64,000 bases of DNA from CBDFLD01 sp965249005 (GTDB taxonomy: Bacteria; Acidobacteriota; UBA6911), in NCBI GenBank assembly GCA_965249005.1, contig CBDFLD010000022.1, positions 1 through 64,000 of the forward strand, given 5' to 3'. The position numbers and the translations under genes were made by a program. Shown here one piece after another: positions 36,926 through 45,764 of this stretch (its first letter is position 1; the number at the start of each line of letters is the position of its first letter). The notes under the pieces are model-generated. The model was not told the origin of the DNA. It made no database searches and worked only from the letters and a program-made list of their open reading frames with translations.

Positions 36926-37356
36926 GACAAAACACAACGGTTTTGAGGGCTCTACGCGTTGGAACTGGGGTGGTGTTGGTGGGTGGCTGGTGACCGTGGC
37001 GGATGGTGACGGCGACTCTGAGCATGGTATCGCAGTGGTCTATGAACTTCTGGGGGTTGGTGCGGTGGCGGAGGTGTCTTGCGGTGGGCTAGTTGGTGCG
37101 GGTGGTTGGGAATCGCCAGAGGCGCTGGGTGGTGAGGTCTCGGATCCTGGGGTGAGAACCGGAGGCCGGTTAGATCGAAGAGTCCGAAGATAAAGGTCGG
37201 TGTATCCGGCGGTGTCGGTGGTGTGAATCATGGATGGTGAGGTTGGTTTCGTTGTCGTAGATTGGCGTCGAGGACGTAGGTGGCTTCACGAACGGTGATG
37301 GGGATGATTCGGACACCTCAAACCGTTGTGTTTTGTCTGTGGCCTCAGGTAACCCC
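36926..37356 (-). mobile_element. Internally deleted Tn3-type element
   Basis: The right terminal repeat (37316-37356) is 41 bases, GGGGTTACCTGAGGCCACAG onward when read from the right. The left repeat is only its inner half (GACAAAACACAACGGTTTTG, 36926 onward), because IS30 copy 2 sits in its position 22. The interior matches bases 28917-29232 of the truncated tnpA with several indels, so it encodes nothing functional. Confidence 0.8.
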
Positions 37357-37559
37357 AAGACCATCGCCAGCGCCAGCGGTCGCACCTCGCCACACTCGTC
37401 GAGGAGGTCCAGGGGCTGCGGACGGAGGTCCAATCCCTGACCACCGCCACCAACGAACTCAGAGGGCGACTAGACGCACACGAAGCCACCGGCCATCAGC
37501 GCCGCTGGGCCAGGATGCTCCGCCGCCGGCCACGGCGGCTCCCACCGACAACGCCCTAA
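37357..37559 (+). pseudogene. C-terminal fragment of a coiled-coil protein
   Basis: Directly after the terminal repeat, a plus-strand frame encodes RSHLATLVEEVQGLRTEVQS followed by LTTATNELRGRLDAHE and an Arg-rich tail, ending at TAA 37557-37559. The heptad pattern indicates a coiled coil. The N-terminal part was cut off by the Tn3-type element. The original gene is not recognised. Confidence 0.5.
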
Positions 37560-37721
37560 AGCGTTTGCCAAACTCGCCGCCCCCCGCCTCCGACTGCCTG
37601 AACCCGAAATGGCGGCCGTAAATCGGCTCCTAGGCTTTTGGGTTACGATAGTTAACACACCGAACCGCCGTTTTGGGCCGTTTCTGTCCGGAAACCTCCA
37701 GAGGCCGGCGACTCGAGGAAC

Positions 37722-38009
37722 TCAGTCGAACGGCAGCGGGGCAGTGAACCAGCGGACCAGCCGACCGTTAACCTCGCCGGTGCGCAGAGCGGGCAGTAGC
37801 CGTTGGTCGGGATGGCGGGCGGTGTCCTGCCGAATCATCCGGGACAAGGCACTCGCTGACATGCCCGCAGCAGCAGCGACAATGTGCTGGGGGTGCCCAG
37901 CGGCGAGAGCATCGGAGATCGCTGCATACCGCTTCTGGCGGGCGTCGGCCAGGACCTCGGTTACCTCTGCGAGAGCGTCAAGCGTCGGGTCAGTCGCCAC
38001 GACCCCCAC
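37722..38009 (-). CDS. Small helix-turn-helix protein
   Basis: The 95-residue product contains an HTH near the middle (HIVAAAAGMSASALSRMIRQ) within an otherwise helical protein. It is probably a DNA-binding regulator of the neighbouring accessory genes. No named family is recognised. The 245 bases upstream separate it from a divergent gene at 38255. Confidence 0.65.
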   Translation of the reverse strand: MGVVATDPTLDALAEVTEVLADARQKRYAAISDALAAGHPQHIVAAAAGMSASALSRMIRQDTARHPDQRLLPALRTGEVNGRLVRWFTAPLPFD

Positions 38010-38254
38010 AGTAGCCGAAGTTGACGCGAGTCAACTTCGGCATTCGGTACCAAGTTGTACCCGAAAGGGTGGGGCAAGTTGGTACCGCTCCCCCGTTGTG
38101 TCGGTCAAGACGACTCTGGGCCGAGTCCGACTGCCGGGGCTAGGTTTCGACCTCGGAATCCGTTGAAGGTATCCGCCCGGGACAAGTAGCGGCCGGGTTC
38201 CGGCCGGAAACGGGCCACGTTTATCCTCACTACCCCACCTACGAGGGAGAGTCG

Positions 38255-38888
38255 ATGGCTGCTATCAGCGACCTGCTGGCCAACCTTCTCCGCGTCCAGG
38301 AGGCCATCGAAGAACGAGCCTGGGGAATCGGGGGGGAGACCCGCGCGGGCTGCGTGTCCCTGACACGGGTCGTGTCCGAGGTCACTGACCGCGACACTCG
38401 GCCTAGCCGCCTACGGCGCCCTCTGGGAGTGTCTATCCGCGCAGCCCGCGGCCGAGTGGTCACCGTCCGGCATGTCCGACCTAGAGGCCTGGAACACCGA
38501 TCCGGACACGACCTCTGCCGACGTGCTCAGCCTGGTTGACCGTGCCGTGCATGCCGCTATAGGCAGTGACATGGACGTAGCCATAGCCATCGGGCTGGTT
38601 ATCCCGCCCGAGCCTGGGTGGGCGCCGGAAGCGACCGAGTTCGATCCGGTTGTCTTCACGGTCGAGGCTGACCCGCCCGAGTGGCGGGCCGGGTATCTCA
38701 CCGTCACCACCCACCCCGACTACACCGGGCCGGTACCGGGCGTCCGTGTCAACGACGACGGGCGGATCGAAGTGTCCGACCGGCCACACGGGGCGATAGG
38801 CCTACACGGGACCGGTTTTGCGATCTGGCGACCATGCCGATGGCCGGAGGGCGGATGGGAGTGTCCGAGCGGCCACAGGGTGTGGTAG
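38255..38888 (+). pseudogene. Hypothetical protein gene with one frameshift
   Basis: The ATG at 38255 follows GGGAGAG and begins AAISDLLANLLRVQEAIEER. The frame is good to about 38396 (VVSEVTDRDT). Coding sense then moves by one base to LGLAAYGALWECLSAQPAAE and continues through MSDLEAWNTDPDTTSADVLS to the stop at 38888. One missing base near GACACTCGG explains this. The intact product would be about 210 residues, of unknown function. Either the gene is broken or the base is an assembly error. The shorter ORF from 38472 is its second half. Confidence 0.7.
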
Positions 38889-39112
38889 CCCAGCGCCGAA
38901 AAGGGGGTCTGCGGAAGTGGCAGTCCGTTGCCGTGTTCCCTGATGAACTGTCCGTTGTTTGACACCAGGAGGGGGAACGGAGAGTAGGGCGGCGGTCCTC
39001 AATCTGCGCCGGGCGGGGTGACCATCATCAGGTCGCCCGTCGTCGAGACCGCACCACCGACACGAGCCCCAGCGGAGGGGCCGTCCGATACCGTTGGACC
39101 GAGCTGGCGAGC

Positions 39113-40606
39113 CTACAAGGGTGGTTGTAGTTGCTGTATCAGTTCGGTCATCGTGAGCCGCCCGCCTTTGATGCGGTTGCAGGGCGAGCACAGTAGTTGC
39201 AGGTTTTCGTCGGCGTCTAGGCCGCCTTTTGATCGTGGGGTGATGTGGTCTAGATCGAAGTCGTCTAAGTACTTGCGGCGTCCGCATCCGGGGCATGGCC
39301 TCCGCTCGCCGGTGCCTAGTTCAGCCCAGCGGATGGCTCGGATGAGACGAGAGCGTTTGGGCCGGTCGGGGTCGGTGCGAACTGGTGGGCGTGGGGGAAG
39401 GTGCAGGGTGGGAAGCCCTTCGCGCAGCCCGGAGAGGTCGACGTTGTGTACCGCGGCGTCGGACTCGTCCTGTAGTCGCTTCTGGGTGATCCCGATGGCC
39501 ACTTCGTCGATGTCGATACCGGCCCACTGTCGACCTAGCCGCTCGGCTGCGACCATTGTGGTGGCGCACCCGCAGAAAGGGTCGAGAACCAGGTCGCCGG
39601 GGTTCGACGAGGCTGCGATGAGGTGTTCGTAGAGGGCTAGCGGTTTCTGGGTTGGCCAGCCGGTTGCCTCTTTGCCCAACGCTGGGGGGATGTGCGTGAT
39701 GATGTCACTGGCGGGATTGCCCCGCTTGCCAGCCAGATAGCTCTTGTAGCGTGGTACGCCGTTCTTGCTCCAACGGATTAAGCCAGCGTCGTCGAGCGCT
39801 TCGCACTTCGAGAGAGCGTTCCGTTGCTCATAGTTGTCTGGCAGTTTTTCCGCTGCGGGCGCGGGGAACTTCTCGCGCCGCGGCGGGGCCCACGCCCGCC
39901 CCTCTGACGGCAGGGTGCCCTTGAACGGCAGGTATGCCGCCGGGCCGCCTGCCTTGCCGCCCGTCAATTGTTCCGTCGCGTAAGGCCCTAAGCCGTCGGC
40001 GTCGTCATGGCGGTAGCTCTTGCGGACATGCTCGGGATCATGGGGTCGGTACTGCTGGTTCCAGACGAAACCGGGTTTCGACTTGGTGTAGTAGAAGATT
40101 CTGTCGCTGTCGCGGGCGTAACGCTGAGTGCCCAGCGACTTGGTGCTGGTGCGCTTCCACACGATCTCGTTGCGGAACCTGCGCTGCCCGAAAATGCAGT
40201 CGCAGAGCTGCTTGAGGTAGTGCGAGGCGTGGGGGTCGCAGTGCAGGTACATGCTGCCGTTGGGTTTCAACACGCGCCAGACCTCGGCCAGGCGCGGTGC
40301 CATGAACGCCATATAAGCCTGCATCGCGTCCCCCGCCGACAGGCCCGCGCTGACAACTGTGTGATACAGGGCGGGATCGGCGGCCTCCTGTAGTTCTATC
40401 CACTCGGTTTTAACGCCGTCCATCGTCCAGGTGTCGTCGAACTGGGCTCCGGCGGCGTCAGAGCCGAGCGGAGCGTTGTAGAAACGTTTGGAGTTGAAGG
40501 GCGGGTCGAGGCAGACCAGATCTATGCACTCTGAGTTGACGCCCCGCAATACCGGTAGGTTGTCATCAATCCACAACGTCCGGTTCAGGAAGTTCGGTTG
40601 CGGCAT
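39113..40606 (-). CDS. Beta-class DNA methyltransferase fused to an HNH nuclease domain
   Basis: The 497-residue protein begins with motif IV (CLDPPFNSKR, residues 32-41) and places motif I (VLDPFCGCATTMVAAERLG) near residue 330, the order of beta-class adenine-N6 or cytosine-N4 methyltransferases. A target-recognition region lies between. The last 60 residues form an HNH domain (CPGCGRRKYLDDFDLDHITP, then LLCSPCNRIKGG). ATG 40606 is preferred, since the upstream 156 codons are low-complexity. One polypeptide could both methylate and cut, or the HNH could act on unmethylated or foreign DNA. A truncated second copy is at 51607-51894. Confidence 0.88.
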   Translation of the reverse strand: MPQPNFLNRTLWIDDNLPVLRGVNSECIDLVCLDPPFNSKRFYNAPLGSDAAGAQFDDTWTMDGVKTEWIELQEAADPALYHTVVSAGLSAGDAMQAYMAFMAPRLAEVWRVLKPNGSMYLHCDPHASHYLKQLCDCIFGQRRFRNEIVWKRTSTKSLGTQRYARDSDRIFYYTKSKPGFVWNQQYRPHDPEHVRKSYRHDDADGLGPYATEQLTGGKAGGPAAYLPFKGTLPSEGRAWAPPRREKFPAPAAEKLPDNYEQRNALSKCEALDDAGLIRWSKNGVPRYKSYLAGKRGNPASDIITHIPPALGKEATGWPTQKPLALYEHLIAASSNPGDLVLDPFCGCATTMVAAERLGRQWAGIDIDEVAIGITQKRLQDESDAAVHNVDLSGLREGLPTLHLPPRPPVRTDPDRPKRSRLIRAIRWAELGTGERRPCPGCGRRKYLDDFDLDHITPRSKGGLDADENLQLLCSPCNRIKGGRLTMTELIQQLQPPL

Positions 40607-40905
40607 CAGGCGATCAACTCGGCGTAGGACAGCCGAGCCGCTTCGTGCCGAATAGAAGTCGGAGACTCTTTCATCTCGCTGAAAGCTTAGACCAAACCCC
40701 ACCCGGGGTCGGGTATCGGTCCAAATTCCTGTGCCTGCGGAAGGGCCGTCCGTTGCTCGACACGGGGCAACAGCAGCGGCCAGGTCGCCTCGAACGGTCG
40801 GCGTACCAATGCGACGTCGTGGTCCCGGATCCACGCCTCGGCCAGGCCTCGGTGTGCGAGGCGTCTTCATAAGCGACGGACTAGACGGCCGTGCAGACCG
40901 CCCGT

Positions 40906-41076
40906 ATGGCACTTGAGGACGACGAGCAGGTGCTCGAGGACTCCGCTGATTTCGGTGGTTCTCCTGCCGAGTGTTCACCCGCCAGCAGGTCGCCGACCTG
41001 CTGGATGCGAAGCCCGCAGACCGTCGACCGGATGATCCGCCGCAGTGAAGACCGGCAGGGGCGGATTGTCCCATAA
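40906..41076 (+). pseudogene. Degenerate excisionase-like HTH gene
   Basis: A plus-strand reading switches frame between 40960 and 41020 but together gives VFTRQQVADLLDAKP and then QTVDRMIRRSEDRQGRIVP, ending at TAA just before the terminal repeat at 41067. This is the pattern of a MerR/excisionase-type HTH. The remainder of 40607-41426 holds no gene I can support. Confidence 0.35.
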
Positions 41077-41113
41077 TAGATCTTATGTAAAGCGAACACC
41101 CGTATCAAACCCC
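41067..41113 (-). repeat. Tn3-type terminal repeat, outer pair (right)
   Basis: On the minus strand this reads GGGGTTTGATACGGGTGTTC and continues to AAGATCT. It is the inverted partner of 28147-28195. Confidence 0.55.
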
Positions 41114-41426
41114 AGGTCACAGACGGTTTCAGGTAGGGCCGGCCGTAACGCTGCATAACCGGGCTCCGAACGGCCCGAATATGCAGGGTGTCGGGCGGTT
41201 TATGCAAGGTTCTGAAGGAATCCGAGGGGGTCCGAATACCAGGGGCCTCACCACCCACTTGGAGGTTTCGCTGGCCTGATCCAGAAGCGGGCCGGACGGT
41301 TCCGGGTAGCCCTCGACCTGGGTGTCGAGGTGTTGACGGATACCGGTCGATACACTTGCCTCCGCAGTCGCCCTGAGGGACACGGGCCTAGAGCGGCCGT
41401 CCGGCTAGGGCTGGCGGGGAGTAGCC

Positions 41427-42095
41427 ATGACCACAACGTATCGGTTCTGGATCGTGGTCGGCGGGGTGGCCATGTTCGGGGCTGGGATGCTGGTCGGGTT
41501 GGTTGTCTCCACCGGTTGGGAGGAGGCGGGGGATGATCCGGACCCCGGACCCGCGGTGTTGGCGCCGGTCACGACTACCGTTGCGGAGGTTCCGATGTCC
41601 GGCTGGGTGGATTTCAGCCAAGACGAGCACCCCCTAGCCGTCCTCAACTCCCTTGAGCATCCACAATTCTACGCCACCCTCCAGGTCGGGTGCATCGTCG
41701 GGAATGAGTACCCGACTGACCTCGGATTCGCCTTCGATGGACTCCTAGCCAAATACGACGACGTGGGGTACGCACGTAGCCATCGGTGGGGGTTTGTGAT
41801 CGACGATGTGATCCACCCCGAGCCGCTCAACTCATTGCCGGCCGTCACCGCCGAAGTGTTTGCGTCTCTGATCAGTGCGGACGGGCTGGTGGTCGAGGCC
41901 GACGTGATGCCCGCTCCGAGTGATGCCGTTGGGCTAGAGCACTCCGCAGAAGGGGTGAGATGGGAGGGCGAGACGGAGTGGAGAACTGACCCTGAGATAT
42001 ACCCATACCGGGCCACGTATGACCTCCAGGTCGATAACACGGCGCTGCGGGAGGTGGTTGACCGTTGCGGACTCGCCGAGGGTAGCGACTGGTAG
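41427..42095 (+). CDS. Single-pass membrane-anchored protein, copy 2 of an inverted pair
   Basis: The 222-residue product is about 90 percent identical by eye to the protein at 22912-23580: N-terminal membrane helix (FWIVVGGVAMFGAGMLVGLV), Thr-rich linker, and the same extracytoplasmic domain with two Cys. Homology covers about 80 bases before the start and 15 after the stop, then ends. The divergent secreted-protein gene found beside copy 1 is absent here. Function unknown. Confidence 0.75.
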   Translation: MTTTYRFWIVVGGVAMFGAGMLVGLVVSTGWEEAGDDPDPGPAVLAPVTTTVAEVPMSGWVDFSQDEHPLAVLNSLEHPQFYATLQVGCIVGNEYPTDLGFAFDGLLAKYDDVGYARSHRWGFVIDDVIHPEPLNSLPAVTAEVFASLISADGLVVEADVMPAPSDAVGLEHSAEGVRWEGETEWRTDPEIYPYRATYDLQVDNTALREVVDRCGLAEGSDW

Positions 42096-42428
42096 CGAGA
42101 ATCACCCGGGTTACCTACGGGCAACCCCGAGTCTCCCTCCAGCGGAGGGGTAGTCCGCTGCCCACAGCGGTAAACCGCCAGGTAACCGGCTGGATCAGGG
42201 AACGGTGGGGTAGTCAAGTCCCACTCTGCGTACCACATTCCGAGCGAACGCACCCACTTGAGGCCCTCTGAACGGCCGGCTGCCCTGATGGGTCCGAGAC
42301 CGTCCAGGCTGCACACGAAACCACAATTACCCGGAGTTAATCCGCCGGCTGTTTGTTGGGGGTCGGATGACCGAGCGGCACCTTGAGGAACTCGCAGCGG
42401 GTCGCCGACGCCCTGACCGCAGGGTGCG
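42096..42428. other. Intergenic remnant region
   Basis: About 330 bases without a supported gene. A minus-strand frame contains SEGLKWVRSLGMWYAEWDLT, which looks like a decayed coding segment, but it has no start or intact ends. A short motif CCAGCGGAGGGGTAGTCCG at about 42138 also occurs in similar form near 28080 and 39066. Confidence 0.3.
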
Positions 42429-43145
42429 CTATTCCCTTGGGCCGTGCTTCTCGTCGTAGATCTCGAGGAGCGGTCGTCCGTCCTCAACTCGCCAGTACCT
42501 GGTGGGTTGTACGTGACGCGCAATTCCGAGGAGGTCTCGTGAGAGCGGCGAAAGGTACTTCGGCTCGTCGTCCAAGACGACTGCGGGGTACTCGTTGTCG
42601 GGGAGTTTGGTGAGTCTCACGCGCCGGCGATCGACTATTTCGGCCTTGACTCTCTCGTCGTGTAGGTATGTGAGGATCGATCCTTTTGGCAGTTCTAGTT
42701 CGTCGAAATTGAGCGTTGGTCTGCGTTTGACTAGCTCGAGGGCGTCCCGGTCCTCCTGCGATCTCTCGGTCTCGACGTCCGACTTGGCCTGCTCAGTGAT
42801 GTCAGCAACGTCGAGCAGTCTGAGGATCGCGATTGGTTGGTATGGCTCGATCTTGAAGAACTCGCGCTTCGGATGTAGCCGATAGGGCTTGAAGGCCAGG
42901 TGCAGTGCCCGCTCTACTCTGCTGGGGTCATCCGCGATTGCTGCCGCGTACTCCAATTCGAATGGCACGGGCACGCTGGTCGTGAACAGCGAAGTGATGC
43001 GGCTCTGGGGATCGTTTTGCGCTGTGCTGCCGATCTTGACCATGTTTGGCATGGCTGGATTCGTCGCCACGTACACGTATCCCTCATAGGACGCCGTGTC
43101 GCCGGTGGCAGTCTGGTCTCCGGTCATACCGTGGTCATCGCTCAT
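42429..43145 (-). CDS. GIY-YIG (T5orf172/MUG113-type) nuclease-domain protein
   Basis: The 238-residue protein has an N-terminal GIY-YIG-like domain: EGYVYVATNPAMPNMVKIGS supplies the GxVY...VKIG pair, followed by SRITSLFTTSVPVPFELEYA and a Glu-rich helix (VERALHLAFKPYRLHPKREF). The C-terminal about 100 residues (LPKGSILTYLHDERVKAEIV) are unknown. Proteins of this type occur in phages and defence loci and are predicted DNA nucleases. The ATG at 43145 is isolated, with no clear operon partner. Confidence 0.78.
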   Translation of the reverse strand: MSDDHGMTGDQTATGDTASYEGYVYVATNPAMPNMVKIGSTAQNDPQSRITSLFTTSVPVPFELEYAAAIADDPSRVERALHLAFKPYRLHPKREFFKIEPYQPIAILRLLDVADITEQAKSDVETERSQEDRDALELVKRRPTLNFDELELPKGSILTYLHDERVKAEIVDRRRVRLTKLPDNEYPAVVLDDEPKYLSPLSRDLLGIARHVQPTRYWRVEDGRPLLEIYDEKHGPRE

Positions 43146-43189
43146 CGTTGGTTAGACGCTAGCGGTTACTTGGGCAACCGCTTGAACGG

Positions 43190-43314
43190 TTAGAGGCTGA
43201 GGCCTGGTCTTTTCCGTTCGGGTGTCTGCTGCTTCTGGTCGGCCAGACGCCGGGTCTCGATGTTCACGGCGATGCGTGCGCCGGTGGCGGCAGCGACGGT
43301 GATTCCCCATGCGT
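43190..43314 (-). pseudogene. C-terminal fragment cut by a miniature Tn3 element
   Basis: A minus-strand frame reads HAWGITVAAATGARIAVNIE followed by TRRLADQKQQTPERKRPGLSL (trimmed) and stops at 43190. It begins exactly where the terminal repeat at 43315 ends, so the element cut off its N-terminus. Family not recognised. Confidence 0.5.
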
Positions 43315-43934
43315 GGGGTCTACGGAATATGTGGACGAAATGTAACGGTTTCAGGGTGTTCTGAGAGGACCCACAGCGCCTCTTCGGATTTGTCCAGCAG
43401 ATCCGAGACGGTCCGTGGGTGGAAGCGAGCTTCCAGAATGGCCATGTACTCATCGTGTTGACTCGGGCCGGGTTGCCTCGTTGAGTAGTGCCCGTGCCCG
43501 TTCGTAGGAGGAGACGCCCTCGGCCGGTATCGGGGTATCTGTCCCTTCTGGCTTGGGACAACGTTGAGTTGGTGGCGCGTGAGGAACACAGGTCCGTCGT
43601 TGACGGCCTGTGGGGTATCGGGCTAAGAGCCGAGCAACCGCTAGACGCCCAGACGATGATCTCTCTTACCGATGTGTACTGTTTGTTTGCGGCCCAAGGG
43701 CGACGTCTGGCACCGCGAACTCTTCTTCGCTAACCAACGGACACACCGACGGTCAAGACCTCCAAGGCGAATGCCTCACCAACGCCATCATCGCCTAGAA
43801 CACGTATCCACCAGCGCCGCCATCCAACACCTCAACCTCTACGGCCGACACGACTTCACCACCGCGCAAGTCAACTCCGTCCCCGAAGAACAACCTGAAA
43901 CCGTTACATTTCGTCCACATATTCCGTAGACCCC
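43315..43934. mobile_element. Miniature Tn3-type element with perfect 41-base ends
   Basis: GGGGTCTACGGAATATGTGG to AACGGTTTCAGG at 43315-43355 is repeated exactly, inverted, at 43894-43934. The 620-base unit holds a piece of tnpA C-terminus on the plus strand (ending LNLYGRHDFTT) and a minus-strand coding remnant (EYMAILEARFHPRTVSDLLD). Both frames run out through the terminal repeats. Flanking 5-mers (TGCGT and GTATG) do not match. Confidence 0.8.
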
Positions 43935-44045
43935 GTATGAGAGGCACCCGCCAGCATCGCGGCCACCAAAGTCAGCACCTTACGACCCGGCCGTGCGCCA
44001 CCCACCCGAGCACCCAGACGCACCCCCTCATCCACCAGGGTCTAA
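43935..44045 (-). pseudogene. IS1380-type transposase fragment
   Basis: The sequence matches bases 22500-22595 of the IS1380 transposase gene at roughly 75 percent. In the corresponding minus-strand frame it encodes a segment like RVGGARPGRKVLTLVAAMLA. It is bounded by the miniature Tn3 element and the start of the PNP-like remnant. Confidence 0.55.
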
Positions 44046-44069
44046 GGCGTTGTCTCAGACCTCACAAGG

Positions 44070-45131
44070 TCAAGATTTCGGCGGCTCGTCCCAATCAGCA
44101 AGCGTGCGCAGCATCTCGCTGTTTGGGTAGTCGTCGCGCATTGCAGAAATAAGAGAGGCCATCGTTATCGACGGTCCGCCGCCGCCTTGTTCGAGTTCAC
44201 GAAGCGCAGCCCACCACATCGATCGGCCGGTTCCTCCCAGCGTTATCGCAGCGAGGTGTCCGCCGCCACGCTCCCAGACGCCCTTCTCGGTGGGGCCTGC
44301 CGGATACAGCGCAGCCGCCTCTTTGTAGAAGTCCTGGCTGGTCTCAAGCCGCGAAGGGAACAGGTTCACCGGCAGATTGCTGGCAAGCAACTCGATGGCG
44401 AAGGCTGCAGCGCTCGCTGCCGCAACCCGTTGAGCGCCAGTCGCGTCGGCATCCGACTTCCCATCGAGCAAGTCGGACGCGGCTCGGATGGCGATCATCT
44501 CACCTGCGCCGGCGATCGCGGATGCGCGTGTGACCCCCATGTCCTCCATTGCTACAGCGACGGCGTCGCTGAAGTGCTGTCTGATTCTCTTAGCGTCGTC
44601 AGAGTTCGTGCTCGCCACGACGCGCTCACCCGCGACGATCGGGGCAACGATGGCCGTCGGGGCGTCGCGCCTGAGATCGCTCTGATCACTGATTCGCTCC
44701 TGCCACTCGATCGTCGGCCGCGACGCGTCGGGCGGCTTGGACCAGCCTGTCCGATACTCGGTCCAAAGCCTGGTCGAGGGCGAACCCCTGCTTCGAGGCT
44801 CTTGCCGGATTCGGCCCAGTAGACCTTGCTGGATGCCACAACGTCACCCAACGCTAGGTCCTTCAGTGCGCCAGCTACGCCCACCATCATGGTCATCGCT
44901 GGTTGGAGCTCGACTGTCGTGATCGTGGTGAGGACCGACGCGTCGATGTTTCCGGGACCGACCTCGAGAATGGCTACCCGCAATCTCAGATGCTGCTCGA
45001 CGAACTGTCCGACATCGAGCACAGACTGGGCCGATCGGCATGACATCCAACGAGCGGAGATGTTCGCGGACGGCGCGTCGCTCAAGCTGGATGGCAGTCA
45101 CGATGAGCGCATCAACGTGATGGGCCGTCAC
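44070..45131 (-). pseudogene. PNP-like phosphorylase fused to effector-associated domain EAD1, frameshifted
   Basis: Four frames must be joined. GTG 45131 starts TAHHVDALIVTAIQLERRAV, then the frame shifts near 45030 to SVLDVGQFVEQHLRLRVAIL and EVGPGN through VGVAGALKDLALGDVVASSK. It shifts again near 44770 (DRLVQAARRVAADDR) and near 44720 (TIEWQERISDQSD). The last frame covers AVAMEDMGVTRASAI and ASDLLDGKSDAD and is open to 44070. This is the nucleoside-phosphorylase (PNP) fold, followed by an EAD1 domain (MWWAALRELEQGGGGPSITM, then MRDDYPNSEML). In the conflict-system literature EADs recruit effectors to NTPase cores. Three shifts imply decay or assembly errors. Confidence 0.65.
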
Positions 45132-45150
45132 AGCACGCTTCTCAACTTCC

Positions 45151-45764
45151 TCAGGTCGTTCGTTGTCGTTTATAGTCGCCGATCATGGTGTCGAGGAGGT
45201 CTCTCGTCGACGGCGCGCCGGTGGCGCCCTTGGCGATCGCTCGAATCGCCCGAGTCCATTGGTCCCTTCCGGTGCCTGTGGTGGGGATGTCGGCGGGGTT
45301 GCCTCCCGAGCGCTCCCAAAGTCCCACCGTCATGTGGGCCCGTTGGGTAGAGCGTGGTTGCGACATCGCTGTAGTCCGTCGCTCAACTCCGTGCTCGTTG
45401 GGTGGATCCCTTCTGCGCCGAAGGTCAGCTATGAAGCCGATCCCAACCCGAGAGCAGGTGGCAACACTCATCGGCTGCAGGTCGGAGGTCGGCGCGTCTC
45501 GCAGCATTCCGTTGCGAGAAACCGCGCCGCTTCTGTCCATCGGTTCGCCGCAATAATGCGGCCGAAGCGTTGACTGTTGCCGTCGAGCGACGCCGTCCTT
45601 GCGATCTCGACAGCCGACTCCGCAGTACAAGACCGAGCGAGTGCACTTCGAGCGTGTCAATGGCACGACCCACGTCAAGCGTGGCGGCCGCTCGGAGGTT
45701 GGCGCTTGAGCAGACTGCCGTCGATCAGCGGCGACTCCATTGCAGTGCTGGTGTGCGCCTCGCA
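45151..45764 (-). pseudogene. EAD1-containing effector remnant
   Basis: The C-terminal 60 residues (VGLWERSGGNPADIPTTGTG, RDQWTRAIRAIAKGATG, RDLLDTMIGDYKRQR) match the EAD1 pattern of the neighbouring PNP protein. The upstream 450 bases look coding in pieces across frames, such as ARTASLDGNSQRFGRIIAAN in one and LDVGRAIDTLEVHSLGLVLR in another, so the effector part has lost its frame. Its enzymatic type cannot be read. Confidence 0.5.
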
